This document shows positions 43,193 through 51,856 of a stretch of 64,000 bases of DNA, piece after piece. Position 1 is the first letter of the stretch. Each line of letters opens with the position of its first letter. The translations under genes were made by a program, and so were the position numbers. The notes under the pieces were generated by a model. That model worked only from the letters and a program-made list of their open reading frames with translations. It did not search any database and was not told where the DNA came from. This DNA comes from Paraburkholderia sp. D15 (GTDB lineage: Bacteria; Pseudomonadota; Gammaproteobacteria; Burkholderiales; Burkholderiaceae), in NCBI RefSeq assembly GCF_029910215.1, contig NZ_CP110396.1, forward strand, positions 372,001 to 436,000. Direction: 5' to 3'.

Positions 43193-44797
43193 ATGAGCGA
43201 AGCCTTGTCAGCCGGGCCACCGGCTGTAACGACCCGCACGGCGCGCAGACGATTGCGCGCGCCGCGCGGTTTGTTCGCGGCAGCAGCACTCAGCGCTTTG
43301 CTGGTGCTGCTGCCGATTGCGTTTACGTTCTGGCGTGCGGCGAGCTTCGGCGCGAGTGAGGCGGTCGATCTGATCTTCCGTCCGCTGGTCGGCGAACTGC
43401 TGGTCAACACGGTGCTGATCACGGTCGCGACCACGCTGGCCTCGGCGGTGATCGGCACGGCGGCCGCGTGGTTCGTCGAGCGCACCCATCTGCCGGGGCG
43501 CCGGCTGTGGGCCGTGCTGACCGCTGCACCGCTCGCGATGCCGGCCTTCATCACGAGCTATGCGTGGGTGTCGTTGAGCCAGGATCTGCAGGACTTCAAC
43601 GGCGCGCTGCTGGTGCTGACCTGCGCGTATTTCCCGCTCGTCTATCTGCCGGTGGCCGCCGCGTTGCGCGGCATGGACCCGGCGCTCGAGGAAAGCGCCC
43701 GCGCGCTCGGCTGCAACCGCTGGACCAGCTTCGTGCGCGTGGTGCTGCCGCAATTGCGGCCGGCGCTGCTCGGCGGCATGCTGCTGGTCGCGCTCGGCGT
43801 GCTGTCCGAATTCGGCGCATTCACGCTGCTGCGCTTTCACACCTTCACCACGCAGATCTACGCGGAATTCCGTACCAGTTTCGATGGCGGCGGCGCGTCG
43901 CTGCTCGCCTGTCTGCTGATCGTGATCTGCCTCGTCGTACTCGCGTTCGAGTTTCGCGTGCGCGGCGCGGCGCGTTACGAGCGCGTCGATCGCGGCACCC
44001 GGCGCGCCGTGTTGCGCTACGACCTCGGCACGTGGCGCTGGATCGTCGTGGCCGGCTTCGCGCTGCTGACGGTGACCACGCTAGGCGTGCCGCTCGGCAT
44101 GATCGGCTACTGGCTCACGCAGCCGGGCGCGGCCGCCGTCACGCCGGCCGACGTGTCGCCCGAACTGCTGTTCAACGCGACCCTGTCGTCGCTCGGTTTC
44201 GGCCTCGCCGCCGCCGCGCTGACCACCCTGCTGGTGATTCCGCTCGCGTTCCTGCTGGTGCGCTATCCGGGCCGTTTCGCGACGCTGTTCGAGCGCACCG
44301 TGTTTCTCGCGCAGGGCGTGCCGGGTCTGGTGATCGCGCTGGCGATCGTGTCGCTCGCGGTGCATGCGCTGCAACCGCTGTATCAGAGCGCGACGCTGCT
44401 GGTGGTCGCGTACGCGATGCTGTTCATGCCGCTCGCGCTGGTCAGCGTGCGCGCCGCCTTCCTCCAGGCGCAGCCGCGCCTCGAGGAAACCGCGCGGGCG
44501 CTCGGCCTGAGCTGGACGCAAACGCTGTTTCGCGTGGTGTTGCCGCTCGCGGGTCCAGGGCTCGGCGCCGCCGCCGCGATGGTGTTCATCTCGGTCGTCA
44601 CCGAACTGAACGCGACGCTGCTGCTCTCGCCGCTCGACACGCAGACGCTCGCCACCCAGGTCTGGGCCGACACCTCGACGATGGCGTTCGCCGCCGCCGC
44701 GCCCTACGCGGCGTTGCTGACCGGCATTTCGCTGTTCGCGTCGGGCCTGCTGTTCGCGCTGCTCGGCAGATCGGCGCTGCTCGGCGAACGCGGCTGA
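43193..44797 (+). CDS. ferric iron ABC transporter permease (FbpB-like)
   Basis: A 534-residue permease made of two fused halves, each of about six helices with its own EAA loop (PALEESARALGCNRWTSFVRVVLPQL and PRLEETARALGLSWTQTLFRVVLPLAG in outline). This duplicated arrangement is the rule for FbpB/SfuB. The start codon follows the fbpA stop with no gap (TAA then ATG), indicating coupled translation. Confidence 0.92.
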   Translation: MSEALSAGPPAVTTRTARRRLRAPRGLFAAAALSALLVLLPIAFTFWRAASFGASEAVDLIFRPLVGELLVNTVLITVATTLASAVIGTAAAWFVERTHLPGRRLWAVLTAAPLAMPAFITSYAWVSLSQDLQDFNGALLVLTCAYFPLVYLPVAAALRGMDPALEESARALGCNRWTSFVRVVLPQLRPALLGGMLLVALGVLSEFGAFTLLRFHTFTTQIYAEFRTSFDGGGASLLACLLIVICLVVLAFEFRVRGAARYERVDRGTRRAVLRYDLGTWRWIVVAGFALLTVTTLGVPLGMIGYWLTQPGAAAVTPADVSPELLFNATLSSLGFGLAAAALTTLLVIPLAFLLVRYPGRFATLFERTVFLAQGVPGLVIALAIVSLAVHALQPLYQSATLLVVAYAMLFMPLALVSVRAAFLQAQPRLEETARALGLSWTQTLFRVVLPLAGPGLGAAAAMVFISVVTELNATLLLSPLDTQTLATQVWADTSTMAFAAAAPYAALLTGISLFASGLLFALLGRSALLGERG

Positions 44798-44872
44798 TGC
44801 GCGCCGCCTGCATGCTGCCCTGCGCCCTGCCCCGTACCCTGCCCGACATCAAGCTTTAATCATCGGATTTTC

Positions 44873-45931
44873 ATGAGCGAACTTCGTATCCGCGGACTGC
44901 AAAAATCGTTCGACGGCCAACCCGTGCTGCACGGCATCGATCTCTCGGTCGAGCGCGGCACCCTGCTCGCGCTGCTCGGGCCTTCGGGCAGCGGCAAGAC
45001 CACACTGCTGCGTCTGCTGTGCGGCTTCGAACGCGCGGATGGCGGTAGCGTCGAGATCGACGGCCGCAGCGTGGTCGGCGACAACCTGCACGTGCCGTCC
45101 GAACAGCGCCGCATCGGCTATGTGCCGCAGGAAGGCGCGCTGTTTCCGCATCTGTCGGTGGCGGACAACATCGTGTTCGGTCTGCCGCGCACGCAACGGC
45201 GCGCCCGGCATCGGGTGGCGGAATTGCTGGAGCTGGTCGGCTTGCCGGCCGAGTTCGCCACGCGCGCGCCGCAGCAGTTGTCGGGCGGCCAGCAGCAGCG
45301 CGTCGCGCTGGCGCGGGCGCTCGCGCCAGCGCCCACGCTGGTGATGCTCGACGAACCGTTTTCATCGCTCGATGCCGCGTTGCGGCTCGAAACGCGGCAA
45401 GCGGTGGCCAGCGCGCTGGTCGCGACCGGCGCGACCGCGGTGCTGGTCACGCACGATCAATCCGAGGCCTTGTCGCTCGGTCATGAGGTCGCGGTGCTGT
45501 GGAACGGCCGGCTGATCCAGACCGACACGCCGCAGACCTTGTACCGGCGGCCGGTGACGCGCGAGCTGGCCTCGTTCGTCGGCGAGGCGGTGTTGCTGCC
45601 GGGCACGGTCACGCAGGACCGCGTGAATTGCGAGCTGGGCGATCTGCCGCTGTCCACGCCGATCGGCCAGGGCGCCGTCGACGTGATGCTGCGGCCCGAA
45701 CAGATCCGCCTGTTCCGCGACGAAGACCGGTTGCTCAACGACACGAAGGCGTACGACGCGATCGTCACCAGCGTGATCTTCCAGGGGCAGGACGCGGGCG
45801 TCGCCTTGCAGATGCAGTCCGGTACGGGCACCGTGGTGCGCGCGCGCGTGCCGGGTTATCTGTCGCCGCAGCCGGGCGAACGCGTGCGGCTCTCGGTGGA
45901 CGGCGAAGTGACGGCTTATCCGCGCGGCTGA
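44873..45931 (+). CDS. ferric iron ABC transporter ATP-binding protein (FbpC-like)
   Basis: A 352-residue ATPase: Walker A GPSGSGKTT, Q-loop YVPQEGALFPHL, signature QLSGGQQQR, Walker B LVMLDEPFSSLDAALR, switch VTHDQSEAL. The C-terminal about 110 residues form the TOBE-type regulatory domain seen in FbpC (VDVMLRPEQIRLF). The 76-base gap to the permease lacks a terminator. The 3-prime end overlaps the convergent LysR gene by 16 bases. Confidence 0.92.
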   Translation: MSELRIRGLQKSFDGQPVLHGIDLSVERGTLLALLGPSGSGKTTLLRLLCGFERADGGSVEIDGRSVVGDNLHVPSEQRRIGYVPQEGALFPHLSVADNIVFGLPRTQRRARHRVAELLELVGLPAEFATRAPQQLSGGQQQRVALARALAPAPTLVMLDEPFSSLDAALRLETRQAVASALVATGATAVLVTHDQSEALSLGHEVAVLWNGRLIQTDTPQTLYRRPVTRELASFVGEAVLLPGTVTQDRVNCELGDLPLSTPIGQGAVDVMLRPEQIRLFRDEDRLLNDTKAYDAIVTSVIFQGQDAGVALQMQSGTGTVVRARVPGYLSPQPGERVRLSVDGEVTAYPRG

Positions 45932-46812
45932 AATTGCGCTTGAGACTGCGGCTGCGGCCGCACCGACAGATCCTGCATCATCTGCGCGGCCAGATAATCG
46001 CAGGTCGGCCGGTCCGATTTCGCGCTGCGCGCCACCACGATCTCCAGCGGCGCGATCTTCGGCAAGCCCTGCGCTTCGCCGAGAATCGCGAGCCGCGACG
46101 GCACGCTGCAACGGGTCAGCGCGACCACTGATAAGCCCGCATCCACCGTCGCCACCAGCCCCATCAGACTCGCGCTGCTGAACGCGGCCCGATAGCGGAT
46201 GCGCGCGCCATCGAGCGCGGCGAGCGTGTGCTGACGCGCGACGCAGCCCGGCTCGTACAAGCCCACCGGCAGCGGCGAGGCCGCCAGCACCGGCGTATCC
46301 TCCGACGCCCCCACCCACACCATCGGCTCGCTGCGCACGAATTCGCCGCGCAGTTTGCGGTCGCGCGTGACGAACGCGAGATCGATCTTGTTGTCCGCCA
46401 GCATCGGCGCGAGCGACGTGCTCTGCGCGCAGACGATCTCGATCTCCACATGCGGATACAGATTCGAAAAGCGCCGCAACACCGGCGAGAGCAACGACGA
46501 CACATAGTCGTCCGGCGCGCCGAGCACCACGCGCCCGGTCACTTCCGGCCGCACGATCGCCGACCACGCTTCCTCGTGCAAGGCCAGCACGCGGCGCGCG
46601 TATTCGAGCAGCGTATTGCCGGGGCGCGTCAGCGACAGGTTGCGCGTGTTGCGCGCGAACAGCGTGGTGCCGAGCATGGTTTCGAGCCGCTTGATCTGCA
46701 TGCTGACCGCCGCCTGCGAACGATGCACGGTCGCCGCCGCCTTCGTGAAGCTGCCCGTTTCCACCACCGCGACGAAGCTGCGCAGTAAATCGACGTCGAA
46801 CTCGGGGTGCAT
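45916..46812 (-). CDS. LysR-family transcriptional regulator
   Basis: A 298-residue regulator. The N-terminal winged helix (1-60) reads DLLRSFVAVVETGSFTKAAATVHRSQAAVSMQIKRLE; the rest is the two-lobed effector domain. The gene is divergent from an EamA exporter with 103 bases between them, where ATTGCTCAATTTAAT (about 46836-46850) has the T-N11-A form of LysR sites. It likely controls that exporter. The overlap with fbpC at the 3-prime ends is short and probably neutral. Confidence 0.9.
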   Translation of the reverse strand: MHPEFDVDLLRSFVAVVETGSFTKAAATVHRSQAAVSMQIKRLETMLGTTLFARNTRNLSLTRPGNTLLEYARRVLALHEEAWSAIVRPEVTGRVVLGAPDDYVSSLLSPVLRRFSNLYPHVEIEIVCAQSTSLAPMLADNKIDLAFVTRDRKLRGEFVRSEPMVWVGASEDTPVLAASPLPVGLYEPGCVARQHTLAALDGARIRYRAAFSSASLMGLVATVDAGLSVVALTRCSVPSRLAILGEAQGLPKIAPLEIVVARSAKSDRPTCDYLAAQMMQDLSVRPQPQSQAQFQPRG

Positions 46813-46915
46813 GATTTATCAATCCGGCTGATGGAATTGCTCAATTTAATTCGTTTGTGAAGGGCATGCAAGGCGCGCAATACTCGCAGGCATCGTTTCA
46901 CGGGAGCCGTTTCAC

Positions 46916-47848
46916 ATGTCTCACAGCCTGTCCCTCACCTCGCGGCAACAAGGCGCCGTCACGCTGGCAGCCGGCGGCCTGCTGATGGGCACCATGGGCA
47001 TCTTCGTCGAGGAAGCGCGGCTCGGCGCGCTCACGCTGGTGTTCTTCCGCTGCCTGTTCGGCTTCCTGTCGCTCGCCGCGTACTGCGCATGGAAAGGCTT
47101 CTTCACGCGCGCCCATTTCACGCGCCGCACGCTCGCGCTCGCATTGCTCTCGGGCGTGCTGATGGTCACGCAGTGGGTTGGTTTCTTCGACGCGATTCAT
47201 CGCACCAGCATCGCGGTGGCGACCGTGGTGTTCCACGTGCAGCCGTTCTGGGTCGTGCTGATGGGCGCGGCGCTGTTCAACGAGCGGCTCGGCATCGACC
47301 GGCTCGGATGGATCGCGACGGCGTTCGTGGGTCTCGTGCTCGCGTCGGGCGTCGCGGCCGTCGCGAATCTGCAGGGTCACACGAGCTATCTGATCGGGAT
47401 CGGCGAGGCGCTCGCCGGCTCGGTGCTGTATGCGTGCGTGACGCTGATCGCCAAGGGGCTCGGCGAGTTGCGGCCGCATCTGCTGACGCTCGCGCAGTGC
47501 GCGGTCGGCGTGCTGTGCCTGCCGTTCATCGCGCCGCTGACCGCCGTGCATATCGGTCCGGCGCAATGGTTCTGGCTGGTGGGCATGGGCGTGCTGCACA
47601 CGGGGCTGTCGTACGTGCTGATCTATGGCGCGCTGCCCAAGCTGACCACGCCGGTCATCGCGGTGCTGCTGTTCGTCTATCCGCTGACCGCGATCGTCGT
47701 CGATGCGGTGGTGTACGGGCGAGCGCTGTCGCTGCCGCAATGCATCGGGATGGCGTTGATCGTCGTCGCGAGTCTGGGGGTGAATCTGGGCTGGCCGTTG
47801 CTGTCGTTGATGCGGCCGGGCGGCCGCGTGCGGCGTCACGCGAAATGA
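46916..47848 (+). CDS. EamA-family (DMT) transporter
   Basis: A 310-residue membrane protein with ten predicted helices in two EamA repeats; the second begins near residue 155 (IGIGEALAGSVLYACVTLIAKGLGELRPHLL). FRCLFGFLSLAAYCAWKG and HRTSIAVATVVFHVQPFWVVLMGAALFNERLG are typical of the first repeat. Members export amino acids or metabolites. GGAG occurs about ten bases before the ATG. Substrate unknown; controlled in all likelihood by the divergent LysR protein. Confidence 0.87.
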   Translation: MSHSLSLTSRQQGAVTLAAGGLLMGTMGIFVEEARLGALTLVFFRCLFGFLSLAAYCAWKGFFTRAHFTRRTLALALLSGVLMVTQWVGFFDAIHRTSIAVATVVFHVQPFWVVLMGAALFNERLGIDRLGWIATAFVGLVLASGVAAVANLQGHTSYLIGIGEALAGSVLYACVTLIAKGLGELRPHLLTLAQCAVGVLCLPFIAPLTAVHIGPAQWFWLVGMGVLHTGLSYVLIYGALPKLTTPVIAVLLFVYPLTAIVVDAVVYGRALSLPQCIGMALIVVASLGVNLGWPLLSLMRPGGRVRRHAK

Positions 47849-47896
47849 ATCGATCGCGCGATCGCGCGACTGCACGATTGCGCGATCGCGTGCTGG

Positions 47897-47917
47897 ACCG
47901 GACGCACGGCGTCCGGT
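47897..47917. terminator. stem-loop between convergent EamA and MFS genes
   Basis: ACCGGACGC (47897-47905) pairs perfectly with GCGTCCGGT (47909-47917) around a three-base loop and is followed by CTGAAAACC, so the T run is on the minus-strand side only weakly. Upstream, GCGCGATCGCG-type palindromes recur at 47855-47890. Confidence 0.6.
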
Positions 47918-47930
47918 CTGAAAACCGCCG

Positions 47931-49229
47931 TTACTGCGGCAACACTTCTCCCTTCGTTTCCGGCGCGAACGGAATCACGAACAGACCGATCACGAACGCG
48001 AGCGCCGTCAACGCGACCGGCACGCCGAGCGTGTGCATATGCAGCACGGCCGCGCCGAGAAGAAAGTTGACGCCCGCGCCGACGAAGCGCCCGAACGACG
48101 TGCAGAACGCGAACGCCGTCGCGCGGACGCGGGTTTCGAACTGCTCCGGCAACCACAGGCTGAACAGCGCGAAATTGCCGCCGAAGAACCCCAGCACGAA
48201 CAGCCACGCGATAAACGGCGCGAGCCCGTTCGGCAGATAGAACGCCCAGCCGAAACTGCCGACGATCGCCACCGCCATCCCCGCGAAATAGATCGCCAGC
48301 GTCTTCTTGCGGCCGATGCGTTCCGCGAGCGGCGGCAATGCAAGACAGCCGAGAATCGTCGCGATCGACAGCAAACCGGTAGCGAGCGACGCGGTCCGGA
48401 TCGCATCGTTCTTCGCCATGCCCGCCTTGGTGGCCAGCTGAATCACCGCCGACGGTTCATACACCGCGCCCGCCCACAGGCCGATGATCGCGATCGTCAG
48501 CAGAATGCACGCCACCCACGTGCGGCGCCGGTACGCCGGCCCCATGATTTCGCGCAGCGGTTTCGCGCGCGCGGCGCCCGCCTCGGCCTTCTGCCACTTG
48601 TCCGTTTCCTTCACGCGCAGCAGCACCAGAATCGCGACCACCACCGGCACCGCGCCGGTCAGGAACATCGCGCGCCAGCCGAAGTGCACGCCGACCGTGT
48701 AGTTCAGCGCGGCGGCGAGAAAGAAGCCCGCGTAGTAGCCCGTCTGCAGATAGCCGGCGCCCATCTTGCGGCGATCCTCCGGCCACGACTCGGCCACGTA
48801 GGTGCCCGCCAGCGCCCATTCGCCGCCGATCCCCACGCCCGCGATGAAGCGGTAGATGCCCAGCTCCCACACGTTATGCGAGGTCGCCGCGAGGCCCGTG
48901 AAGATCGCGAACGTGAAGATCGTGCCGGCCAGCACCTTGGTGCGGCCGAAGCGATCGGCGAGCGGCCCCCAGATGAACGACAGCCCCCAGCCGACTAGAA
49001 ATAGCGCGAACAGGATCGACCCGGCCAGCCCGACGTTCGCCGGCGTGGCCGCGTAACCGGAACGCGGCAGCAACTCGGTCAACGCGGGCGTCAACACCAG
49101 CGCGTAGATGAACGAGTCCATGCCGTCGAGCGTCCAGCCTGCCCAGGCGCCCCAGAATCCCGCGATCTGCGAACCATTGAGCGGCGTGCGATGCCGCGCG
49201 GCCGACGCGCGGTCGGTTAGTGAATTCAT
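47931..49229 (-). CDS. MFS transporter, aromatic/organic acid:H+ symporter type
   Basis: A 432-residue, 12-helix carrier. WAGWTLDGMDSFIYALVLTPALTEL, GPLADRFGRTKVLAGTIFTFAIFTGLAA and GVGIGGEWALAGTYVAESWPEDRRKMGAGYLQTGYYAGFF are typical of the AAHS/SHS group that moves organic acids. Of two adjacent ATG codons the second (49229) is better placed after GGAGG. It is divergent from the GntR regulator and the malonate decarboxylase operon, which lacks its usual mdcLM or mdcF transporter in this window, so malonate is a likely substrate. Confidence 0.83.
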   Translation of the reverse strand: MNSLTDRASAARHRTPLNGSQIAGFWGAWAGWTLDGMDSFIYALVLTPALTELLPRSGYAATPANVGLAGSILFALFLVGWGLSFIWGPLADRFGRTKVLAGTIFTFAIFTGLAATSHNVWELGIYRFIAGVGIGGEWALAGTYVAESWPEDRRKMGAGYLQTGYYAGFFLAAALNYTVGVHFGWRAMFLTGAVPVVVAILVLLRVKETDKWQKAEAGAARAKPLREIMGPAYRRRTWVACILLTIAIIGLWAGAVYEPSAVIQLATKAGMAKNDAIRTASLATGLLSIATILGCLALPPLAERIGRKKTLAIYFAGMAVAIVGSFGWAFYLPNGLAPFIAWLFVLGFFGGNFALFSLWLPEQFETRVRATAFAFCTSFGRFVGAGVNFLLGAAVLHMHTLGVPVALTALAFVIGLFVIPFAPETKGEVLPQ

Positions 49230-49365
49230 CATGCTCCTCCGGCCCTACGGTTGAGGTGTGGATCTGCGTGTTGAGCTGCGTGTCGATATGCGAGTTGGTC
49301 TGAACTGCCGACGCATTCGCGGGAAGAAAAACTTTCCGGGTTTGCCCGCCTATAAAAGCGCATTT

Positions 49366-49375
49366 TTATATATAA
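49366..49375. promoter_or_regulatory. AT-rich palindrome in the mdc divergent promoter
   Basis: TTATATATAA is a perfect palindrome 11 bases before the GntR start codon within a strongly AT-rich stretch (49350-49388), next to TATAAAA at 49351. It may hold both the -10 element and the regulator site. The 157-base region has no clear ribosome site for the GntR gene. Confidence 0.45.
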
Positions 49376-49386
49376 TATTCAATCTT

Positions 49387-50163
49387 ATGAGCGACGCAAT
49401 AGATGGTTTTCCCCTGGACAGCCCGCCGCGCAGCCCGCTTTTACCAGCCGCCGCGCCGCGCGAGAGCACGTCCCGAGTGATCGCGGAGGCGCTGCGCGCG
49501 GCGATCGTCGACGGTACGCTGGCGCCTGGCGCGCCACTGCGGCAGGACGCGATCGCCCGGCATTTCTCGGTCAGCGCGATTCCGGTGCGCGAGGCCTTGC
49601 GCCTGCTGGAAACCGAAGGCTGGGCGAGAGCCGCCGTGCACAAGGGCGCGACCGTCGCGCCGCTGTCGGCGGACGAGGCGCGCGAGATCTACGAGATCCG
49701 TTCGGCGCTGGAGAGTCTCGCCATCGGCCTCGCGATTCCGAATCACACCGCCGCCACGCTGCGCGAATCCGCCAGCCTGTGCCGCGCGGCCGAACGCGAG
49801 CCGGACCCGTCTCAATACGTGGCGCGCAATGTCGCGTTCCACATGAGCCTGTACGCGCCCGCCGCCCGTCCGCAGCTCGAGGACATGATCAGCGTGCTGC
49901 ACCGGCGTGGCGAACGCTATCTGCGGCTCAAGTTCGGCTTGCCCTCGTACAAGGGCGAGTCGGACAATGAGCACGCCGCCCTGCTCGACGCCGTGCAGCG
50001 CCGCGACATTCCGGCCGCCCAGGCGCAGGTCGTCGCGCATCTGCTCGGCACCGGCGATCTGCTGCACCGTTTTCTGACCGAACGCGCGCAGGCCGAAGCC
50101 GCGCTCGCGAACCGACCCAAGCCGCGCGGCAGACGCCCGCGACTCACCACCACCGGGAGTTGA
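49387..50163 (+). CDS. GntR/FCD-type regulator of the malonate operon
   Basis: A 258-residue regulator. The winged helix covers about 25-95 (SRVIAEALRAAIVDGTLAPGAPLRQDAIARHFSVSAIPVREALRLLETEGWA in outline) and the helical FCD domain 100-235 (EIYEIRSALESLAIGLA, FHMSLYAPAARPQLEDMISVLHRRGERYLRL). It fits MdcY-like regulators by position. The stop is nine bases before mdcA, so it is part of the operon. The Arg/Pro-rich C-terminus (RPKPRGRRPRL) is likely unstructured. Confidence 0.85.
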   Translation: MSDAIDGFPLDSPPRSPLLPAAAPRESTSRVIAEALRAAIVDGTLAPGAPLRQDAIARHFSVSAIPVREALRLLETEGWARAAVHKGATVAPLSADEAREIYEIRSALESLAIGLAIPNHTAATLRESASLCRAAEREPDPSQYVARNVAFHMSLYAPAARPQLEDMISVLHRRGERYLRLKFGLPSYKGESDNEHAALLDAVQRRDIPAAQAQVVAHLLGTGDLLHRFLTERAQAEAALANRPKPRGRRPRLTTTGS

Positions 50164-50171
50164 CCGAGCCG

Positions 50172-51854
50172 ATGAACCGCTCCGCCGAAACCGCCGCGTC
50201 CGCTGCCGCGCTGGCGCCTGCCGCGCGCTCGTGGACCACGCGCCGCGACGAAAAGAACCGCCGCCTCGCGGCCGTCGCGCCCTGGCTCGAAGACGGCGTG
50301 CTGCCGTCCCACCGCATCGTCGAAGCGCTCGAAACGCTGATCCAGCCCGGCGACCGCGTCGCGCTGGAAGGCGACAACCAGAAGCAGGCCGACTTCCTGT
50401 CGCGCTCGTTCGCGCAGGTCGATCCCGGCAAGATTCACGACGTGCATCTGCTGATTTCGAGCATCGGGCGGCCCGAGCATCTGACGCTGTTCGAGCGCGG
50501 CATCGCGCACAAGGTCGACTTCTCGTTCGCCGGACCGCAGAGCTTGCGGGTCGCGCAACTGCTCGAAGACGGTCAGCTCGAAATCGGCGCGATCTACACG
50601 TACGTCGAGCTGTACGCGCGCATGTTCGTCGACCTGACGCCGCACGTCGCGCTGCTGTGCGCGGAAAAGGCCGACCGGCACGGCAATCTGTACACCGGCC
50701 CGAATACCGAGGACACGCCCACCATCGCCGAGGCGGCCGCGTTCCGGCACGGCATCGTGATCGTGCAGGTCAACGAGATCGTCGACGAACTGCCGCGCGT
50801 CGACATTCCCGGCTCGTGGGTCGACGTGGTCGTGCAGGCGGACCGGCCGTTCGCCGTCGAGCCGCTGTTCACGCGCGATCCGCGCCATATCGGCGACCTC
50901 CAGGTGCTCACCGCGATGATGGTGATACGCGGCATCTACGAGCCGTACGGCGTGACCTCGCTGAATCACGGCATCGGCTTCGACACCGCCGCGATCGAAC
51001 TGCTGCTGCCCACGTATGGCGAAGCGCTCGGCCTGAAGGGCAAGATCTGCCGCAACTGGACGCTCAATCCGCACCCCACCATGATTCCGGCGATCGAATC
51101 GGGCTGGGTCGACAGCATCCATTGCTTCGGCAGCGAGGTCGGCATGGAGGCGTACATCGAGGCGCGGCCCGACGTGTTCTTCACCGGCAACGACGGCAGC
51201 CTGCGCTCGAACCGCGTGCTGTGCCAGCTCGCGGGGCAATACGGGGTCGATCTGTTCATCGGCTCGACCTTGCAGATCGACGCGGACGCGAATTCGTCGA
51301 CCGTCACGCGCGGGCGCCTGGCCGGCTTCGGCGGCGCGCCGAACATGGGTCACGATCCGCGCGGCCGGCGCCATTCGAGCGCGGCGTGGCTCAAGCTGCT
51401 GCGCGATCAGGGGCCGGTGTCGCGCGGCCAGAAGCTCGTCGTGCAGATGGCCGAGACGTACAAGAAAGGCGGCGAGCCGACCTTCGTCGATGAACTCGAC
51501 GCGGTCGCGGTCGGCGCGAAAAGCGGCATGCCGATCGCGCCGGTGATGATCTATGGCGACGACGTCAGCCACGTGGTGACGGAGGAAGGCATCGCGCATC
51601 TGCACAAGGCCGAGGGCATCGACGAGCGGCGCGCGGCGATTGCCGCCGTGGCCGGCGTGACGCCGATCGGGTTGCGCGCGAAGCCGGAAAAGACCGCGGA
51701 GTTGCGGCGCCGCGGGATCGTCGCGTATCCGGAAGATCTCGGCATCCGGCGCGGCGAAGCGAAACGTTCGTTGCTGGCGGCGCGCAGCATCGACGATCTG
51801 GTGACGTGGTCGGGCGGCCTGTATGCGCCGCCGGCGCGCTTCAGGAGCTGGTAG
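50172..51854 (+). CDS. mdcA: malonate decarboxylase alpha subunit (acetyl-S-ACP:malonate ACP transferase)
   Basis: A 560-residue CoA-transferase-like subunit that exchanges acetyl for malonyl on the acyl carrier protein. WLEDGVLPSHRIVEALETLIQPGDRVALEGDNQKQADFLSRS, GSEVGMEAYIEARPDVFFTGNDGSLRSNR and GFGGAPNMGHDPRGRRHSS are MdcA hallmarks. ATG 50172 is preferred over a TTG at 50160 that abuts the GGGAG site. It is the first structural gene of mdcABCDEGH, and mdcB follows after two bases. Confidence 0.93.
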   Translation: MNRSAETAASAAALAPAARSWTTRRDEKNRRLAAVAPWLEDGVLPSHRIVEALETLIQPGDRVALEGDNQKQADFLSRSFAQVDPGKIHDVHLLISSIGRPEHLTLFERGIAHKVDFSFAGPQSLRVAQLLEDGQLEIGAIYTYVELYARMFVDLTPHVALLCAEKADRHGNLYTGPNTEDTPTIAEAAAFRHGIVIVQVNEIVDELPRVDIPGSWVDVVVQADRPFAVEPLFTRDPRHIGDLQVLTAMMVIRGIYEPYGVTSLNHGIGFDTAAIELLLPTYGEALGLKGKICRNWTLNPHPTMIPAIESGWVDSIHCFGSEVGMEAYIEARPDVFFTGNDGSLRSNRVLCQLAGQYGVDLFIGSTLQIDADANSSTVTRGRLAGFGGAPNMGHDPRGRRHSSAAWLKLLRDQGPVSRGQKLVVQMAETYKKGGEPTFVDELDAVAVGAKSGMPIAPVMIYGDDVSHVVTEEGIAHLHKAEGIDERRAAIAAVAGVTPIGLRAKPEKTAELRRRGIVAYPEDLGIRRGEAKRSLLAARSIDDLVTWSGGLYAPPARFRSW

Positions 51855-51856
51855 CC

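Noticed and set aside
47855..47890. GCGCGATCGCG palindromes as an origin or partition site
   Set aside because: Short GC palindromes are common in this genome and no iteron, DnaA box or par gene is present.
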